Assembly: GCA_017939025.1 (NCBI GenBank)
Contig: JAGBAI010000063.1
Coordinates: forward strand, 1 to 26,164
Length of the DNA stretch: 26,164 nt
Source: Oscillospiraceae bacterium
GTDB taxonomy: Bacteria; Bacillota_A; Clostridia; Oscillospirales; Oscillospiraceae
Direction: 5' to 3'
Shown here: positions 22,492-26,164 of the stretch, in pieces
Position numbering within the stretch: position 1 is the first letter of the stretch
Layout of the letters: each line of letters starts with the position of its first letter
Translations under genes and position numbers: made by a program
Notes under the pieces: model-generated
What the model was told of the DNA's origin: nothing
The model's input: the letters and a program-made list of their open reading frames with translations, nothing else
Databases searched by the model: none

Positions 22492-25400
22492 ATGGAGAAA
22501 AAGGCCGACTTTAACCGCATTTCCTTATTGGAATATCCGCAGCCCATCACCCTGGGCTCTGAAGTCTATCGGATTGAAAAGTTCCTAGGTGAGGGCAGCA
22601 CCTGCCTTTCCTACGAAGCCTGGCGTCAGGACAGCGCCGGCGCCGAGCACCGTGTGATCCTCAAGGAGTTTTTTCCCAGCAGATATCCGATCCGTCGGCA
22701 GGAAGACGGCAGACTGAAAATTCCGGCAAAGCTGTGGGAAAGCGAAGTCTGGCAGCGGTTTTCCCGATCCTATGAGCAGTACAAAAAGCTCTTCGCGGAA
22801 GAAAAAATTAACCTGCACATCGTGCAGGCCCATCGGCTTATCGGAAAACCCCGGATTCAGAAAGTCACCGTGGCAGACAAGGTCAAAACGATGGTGACAG
22901 GCACCGTCAACGGCACGGTTTACCTGGAAGTGGACTACAGCAGCGGTATCAGCATGGCGGATTACATTGCCTCCAAGCCGAGACTACCGGAGTTCCTGGA
23001 GATCATGGACTGTCTGGCGGATACGCTGGAGCGGCTCCATGACCTCGGCTACATCTGCACCGATCTGAAGCCGGAGAATCTGCTGTGCTTCGAGGAAAAG
23101 CTGGTTCGGATCCTGGATTCCGATGCCATCCTGCCCAAGAAAAAGATTACGAGACTTCCCTCCTCGAAGGGGTTCGGGGCTCCGGAGGTACTGGGCTATC
23201 ATGGCACTTTGCTTGAGAAACGCTGGTTCGCAGCATACGGTCAGCAGGCAGATGTCTACTCCTTTGGCGCGATTGTGTATTTCTATCTCTTCGGAACCAC
23301 AGAGGGCACGGAGAAGGATTTTGCTGATGCGCTGGGGGAACGGCTTGCAGGCTGCTCCGGCAAAGCTGTCCGGCTGATCCGGGAACTGCTGCAGAATACC
23401 CTGGCCAAATATTCCAAAGACCGTATGGAAAATATGAACCAGGTGCGGGACGCGCTGAAGCAGATCCTGCCTCTGGTGGATGCGGAAACGCCCCGGATTC
23501 AGGAAAACTTCCGGCCCGATTCCCGGAAGGTCTTTGGCCGGGAGACCCAGCTGCAAACGCTCCGGGAATTGCTGGAGAATCAGAATGCTCCCGGGCGTGT
23601 GGCGGCCATCTGCGGCATGGGCGGTGTGGGCAAGAGTACCCTGGCCAGACTTTACGGGGAAACCTTTGCAGAAAGCTACGACGTCATTGCGGAGGTTACA
23701 GCTGCCAGCTTCCGGGACGCTGTTAAGTGCATCGTCATCGAAAACTGGCAACCAGATACAAGCCATTGGTCCAGATCTTCTGATGAGCAGACCGAGGACA
23801 TGCTGCGGCAGCTGTGCCGGGAACATTCTGCGCTGATCATCGTTCACGATTATAATGTATCCGCGGATCCTGATTTTGGAAAATGGAAGACGCTGGGTGC
23901 CGACGTGATCCTCACCAGCCGTCACGACTGGCAAGGGGAGCTTCCTGCCCTGCGTCTGAAATGTGAAGACCTCCATCCGGATGACGCGGCGGCAATCTTC
24001 CGGGAATTTTACCTGCAGGAGGGGCAGAGGGAAGCCTGTCTGGAGGCGGACAGGGCCGCTCTGGACAGACTCCTCCGGTCGGTGAACCATCACCCGCTGA
24101 CCATCAAGCTCCTGGCCCGATACCTGGCAGCCCGGGAGCTTACCCCTGCCCAGGGCTGGGAAGCGCTGGAGATAAGCTTTGCGCCGGATTCCTATGTGCT
24201 GGTCAGATCCCATAAGGATGCGGCTGTGACGGAGAACAACATTTATGGTCACCTGGCCGCCATCTTCCGGAAGGCTTTGCAGGAGAACCTCTTTTCCGAC
24301 CAAGCCCTGGATGCCCTGCGGTATATGACGCTGATCTCCTCCCAGCATGGCATCAGCCTGTCCCGGTTCGTCCAATGGACCCGGCTTGACAGCTTCTTCC
24401 TGAAGCAGCTGCAGCAGTATGGCTGGGTGGAATATTATCCGGGCCGGCAGGATCTTCTGGATCCCGAGCCCCAGCCGGGCATCTACACCATGCCCATGAT
24501 CATCCAGGAAGTTCTGGGAAAGGAAGCATCTTTGGCCTGCACCACGGAGAATATCCGCCCCTTCCTGGAGAAGCTCACTGCCTTTGCGGAGGAAGTGTGC
24601 CAGACGGATGTGGCGCGGCTGCTGTTCTGCCAGCAACAGGCACTGGCTCTGTGCTTGCTGCCTCAGGAAGATTCTCTGGAATATGCGCAGCTTCTGCTCA
24701 GTTCCGCCCGGAACGATCTGGAGTTTGCCGCCTTTTCCGGGTCTATCTCAACAGCAGCCGCAAAGCTGGAAGCGGCTTTGGAAATTTTTCAGCAAGAGCC
24801 TGCCTGTTATCAGAAAATGTTCAAATGTCATGCCGTGCTGGCTGAGTGCCACAGTATCCGGAATGATTATCAAAAGGCATGGGAGCATATTTCAAAAGGG
24901 CTTTCTTTGTATAAAAAACACGCCCTGCCGGAGGATCACAGCTTTTTTACCCTGCTGAACTGCCAGTTCCTGTATCAATGGCAGCGGGGCAAAATGCAGG
25001 AAACCATACAGGCGATCCAGTCACTGCTGTTATCCAATTGCCCGATCCCCCGGGAAGAACTTGTGAATATCGTTACCAATTGGGGGCATTATCTTCAGTT
25101 CGGCGGTTATTGGCAGGAGGCGCAGGATGCTTTGGCCGATACCAGAAAACGCTGCTCCAAGCAGCTGGAACAGAAACGCGTCTATCGTTTTGCAAAGGCC
25201 CATTGTCTCAGCTCGAAAGAATTGGGGCTGCTGTATCTGAAAACCGGCAAGCTCAGAAGTGCGGCAGACCTTATGCAGGAAGCGCTAAGGGCCCAGATTC
25301 AGTATGTCGAAGACTATCAGCATATTGGAGAACTGTACTGGCTGTGGGCTTCCATCTTTGTGAAGGGCGGCGAGCATTACGAAGACCAGCCGGAAAAGAC

Positions 25401-25842
25401 CGGATATTTTGAAGGAGCGGCGCAGTTTCATACCTTTGCTGTGAATTTCTATGAGCAGGAGCAGGAAACGACTCCTTTGTTCCTGTGTATGCTGGAGCTT
25501 TCCCTGGACTACAGGCAGCTTCCGGGCCAGGAGGCAAAGGCCGGGCATTGGCAGGCCAAGGCGCTGGAGGGACTGCGCACCCTGCCGGAAGGCAGCGATA
25601 TCCATAGCGTGGAGGATGTGTTTTCCTTCCTGTCTGCCCGGGCGGAAACGTTCCTGCAGAACCGGCGGGTGCCTGACGGACTCCAGGCACTGGAATACCG
25701 GGCTGACCTTTTCCGAAGAGTCTTCGGCAGAGGACCAGCCCTTGGGGAGGAATACCGCAGTCTGGCTGAACAGTTTGCAGCCTGGAACCTGCCCCGCAAG
25801 CAGGAATACTATCTGAAAAAAGAGCAGCTATGCGAAGCATAA
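22492..25842 (+). CDS. Ser/Thr protein kinase-NB-ARC ATPase-TPR fusion (STAND protein)
   Basis: An 1116-residue multidomain cytoplasmic protein. Kinase domain, about 20-325: Gly-rich loop FLGEGST at 31-37, Lys58 in VILKEFFP, catalytic loop CTDLKPENLL with Asp191 and Asn196 (the HRD His/Arg are Cys/Thr), DSD at 209-211 in place of DFG, GAPE at 229-232, DVYSFG at 254-259. NB-ARC ATPase, about 346-640: FGRE at 348-351, Walker A GMGGVGKST at 375-383, Walker B LIIVHD at 448-453, sensor arginine 477 in LTSR, and HHPLTIKLLA at 533-542, the GLPL-like motif. Residues about 700-1110 are TPR-like helical hairpins. The invariant catalytic residues remain, so activity is likely. STAND ATPases with sensor repeats act as switches in signalling and antiphage immunity. 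It ends 8 bases before a terminator hairpin. Confidence 0.88.
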   Translation: MEKKADFNRISLLEYPQPITLGSEVYRIEKFLGEGSTCLSYEAWRQDSAGAEHRVILKEFFPSRYPIRRQEDGRLKIPAKLWESEVWQRFSRSYEQYKKLFAEEKINLHIVQAHRLIGKPRIQKVTVADKVKTMVTGTVNGTVYLEVDYSSGISMADYIASKPRLPEFLEIMDCLADTLERLHDLGYICTDLKPENLLCFEEKLVRILDSDAILPKKKITRLPSSKGFGAPEVLGYHGTLLEKRWFAAYGQQADVYSFGAIVYFYLFGTTEGTEKDFADALGERLAGCSGKAVRLIRELLQNTLAKYSKDRMENMNQVRDALKQILPLVDAETPRIQENFRPDSRKVFGRETQLQTLRELLENQNAPGRVAAICGMGGVGKSTLARLYGETFAESYDVIAEVTAASFRDAVKCIVIENWQPDTSHWSRSSDEQTEDMLRQLCREHSALIIVHDYNVSADPDFGKWKTLGADVILTSRHDWQGELPALRLKCEDLHPDDAAAIFREFYLQEGQREACLEADRAALDRLLRSVNHHPLTIKLLARYLAARELTPAQGWEALEISFAPDSYVLVRSHKDAAVTENNIYGHLAAIFRKALQENLFSDQALDALRYMTLISSQHGISLSRFVQWTRLDSFFLKQLQQYGWVEYYPGRQDLLDPEPQPGIYTMPMIIQEVLGKEASLACTTENIRPFLEKLTAFAEEVCQTDVARLLFCQQQALALCLLPQEDSLEYAQLLLSSARNDLEFAAFSGSISTAAAKLEAALEIFQQEPACYQKMFKCHAVLAECHSIRNDYQKAWEHISKGLSLYKKHALPEDHSFFTLLNCQFLYQWQRGKMQETIQAIQSLLLSNCPIPREELVNIVTNWGHYLQFGGYWQEAQDALADTRKRCSKQLEQKRVYRFAKAHCLSSKELGLLYLKTGKLRSAADLMQEALRAQIQYVEDYQHIGELYWLWASIFVKGGEHYEDQPEKTGYFEGAAQFHTFAVNFYEQEQETTPLFLCMLELSLDYRQLPGQEAKAGHWQAKALEGLRTLPEGSDIHSVEDVFSFLSARAETFLQNRRVPDGLQALEYRADLFRRVFGRGPALGEEYRSLAEQFAAWNLPRKQEYYLKKEQLCEA

Positions 25843-25849
25843 ACAAACA

Positions 25850-25897
25850 GAGGCTGTCAAAAAATATAAATCTTTCAGAGAATATTTTGACAGCCTC
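25850..25897 (+). terminator. Terminator hairpin of the kinase operon
   Basis: A 13-bp perfect stem (GAGGCTGTCAAAA / TTTTGACAGCCTC) with a 22-base AT-rich loop, 8 bases after the kinase stop codon. No T run follows on the plus strand, so it may depend on the A/T-rich part of its own stem. Confidence 0.65.
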
Positions 25898-25924
25898 AGT
25901 GTGTCGAAAAAGTCCGTTTTTTTC

Positions 25925-25955
25925 TGTAGGGGAGGGTCAATGACCCTCCCCTACA
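25925..25955. repeat. Near-perfect palindrome with one-base centre
   Basis: Arms TGTAGGGGAGGGTCA and TGACCCTCCCCTACA (15 bp each) around a single A, preceded by a T run (25917-25923). Such short GC palindromes recur between genes in related genomes; no coding potential. Confidence 0.75.
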
Positions 25956-25990
25956 AAATACATTCCTTGTTTTTGGGTTTATCTGCAATC

Positions 25991-26024
25991 AGAGGCTGCT
26001 GCAAATTATTTTGCAGCAGCCTCT
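25991..26024. repeat. Perfect 15-bp inverted repeat with four-base loop
   Basis: AGAGGCTGCTGCAAA and TTTGCAGCAGCCTCT flank TTAT. Its outer AGAGGCTG resembles the start of the hairpin at 25850, so the two may belong to one repeat type. Either strand could fold as a terminator. The 25843-26164 stretch holds no gene. Confidence 0.75.
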
Positions 26025-26068
26025 CAGACTGTAGAAAAAGTGGTAAATTTCTGTTTATCGTACTGTTC

Positions 26069-26164
26069 ACCGTAGGGACCGTCCTCTGGACGGTCCGCCG
26101 GAAAAATTGGCCTCGATGGACAATTTTTCCGTATCATTCACCGCACAAATTCCGAAAATCCGCC
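26069..26164. repeat. Right-end half of the imperfect palindromic repeat element
   Basis: It begins ACCGTAGGGACCGTCC and contains the arm GGACGGTCC; the last 45 bases equal bases 1-45 of the window. Its length (96 bases) mirrors the left-end copy (1-96), so both ends stop at the same relative depth in an element that is itself nearly symmetric. Confidence 0.75.

Noticed and set aside
22984..24636. 550-codon minus-strand frame opposite the kinase-NB-ARC gene
   Set aside because: No recognisable domain and no ribosome site; the opposite strand encodes multiple conserved motifs.

Overview
The window looks like chromosomal DNA of an anaerobic gut Firmicute, most likely Clostridia of the Oscillospiraceae/Ruminococcaceae type. 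The evidence is moderately GC-rich coding DNA with strong AGGAGG ribosome sites, a TRAP binding lipoprotein with a Firmicute lipobox, small two-TM proteins typical of clostridia, and short GC-rich palindromes of the GGACCGTC...GACGGTCC kind in the spacers. No RNA gene or CRISPR array was seen. The genus is not determined.

Region 1 (about 0.35-11.7 kb) is a sugar-acid catabolic locus arranged around a GntR/FCD regulator. A leftward operon encodes a mutarotase-like protein, an SDR dehydrogenase, a KDPG-type aldolase and a 2-keto-3-deoxy-sugar-acid kinase. Divergent from it are the regulator, a complete tripartite TRAP transporter, an UlaG-like metallo-beta-lactamase-fold hydrolase, two enolase-superfamily dehydratases (one clearly DgoD-like, one resembling archaeal gluconate/galactonate dehydratase) and a second SDR. 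Together they would import an aldonate such as galactonate, dehydrate it, phosphorylate the 2-keto-3-deoxy product and cleave it to pyruvate and glyceraldehyde 3-phosphate. A TCAAATA heptad repeat occurs both in the divergent promoter region and just upstream of the TRAP genes, and is the likely regulator site.

Region 2 (about 11.7-13.3 kb) looks like the scar of degraded mobile or accessory DNA: a possible TnpV-like fragment, an XRE regulator divergent from a frameshifted SLOG-family gene, and a fragment of a membrane transporter. Region 3 (13.3-15.4 kb, leftward) holds an NAD-dependent epimerase whose C-terminus carries four tandem 11-residue repeats, followed upstream by two small membrane proteins. 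A truncated DUF362 gene (15.5-16.2 kb) lies next to a sharp breakpoint.

Region 4 (16.2-25.9 kb) is an accessory island of mostly unrecognised genes. A leftward operon encodes a GNAT_C-like acyltransferase fused in frame to a secreted/anchored protein, a BspA-like repeat protein and three unrecognised proteins. A rightward pair encodes a 584-residue protein with a long charged coiled coil and an 1116-residue Ser/Thr kinase-NB-ARC-TPR protein. This divergent unit is the best candidate here for an undescribed signalling or defence system.

The right end carries a cluster of strong hairpins. The first and last 45 bases of the window are identical and are the centre of an imperfect palindromic element of about 147 bp that would be rebuilt by joining the ends. 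The window therefore either stops in two copies of one dispersed repeat or was cut from a circular or tandem arrangement.
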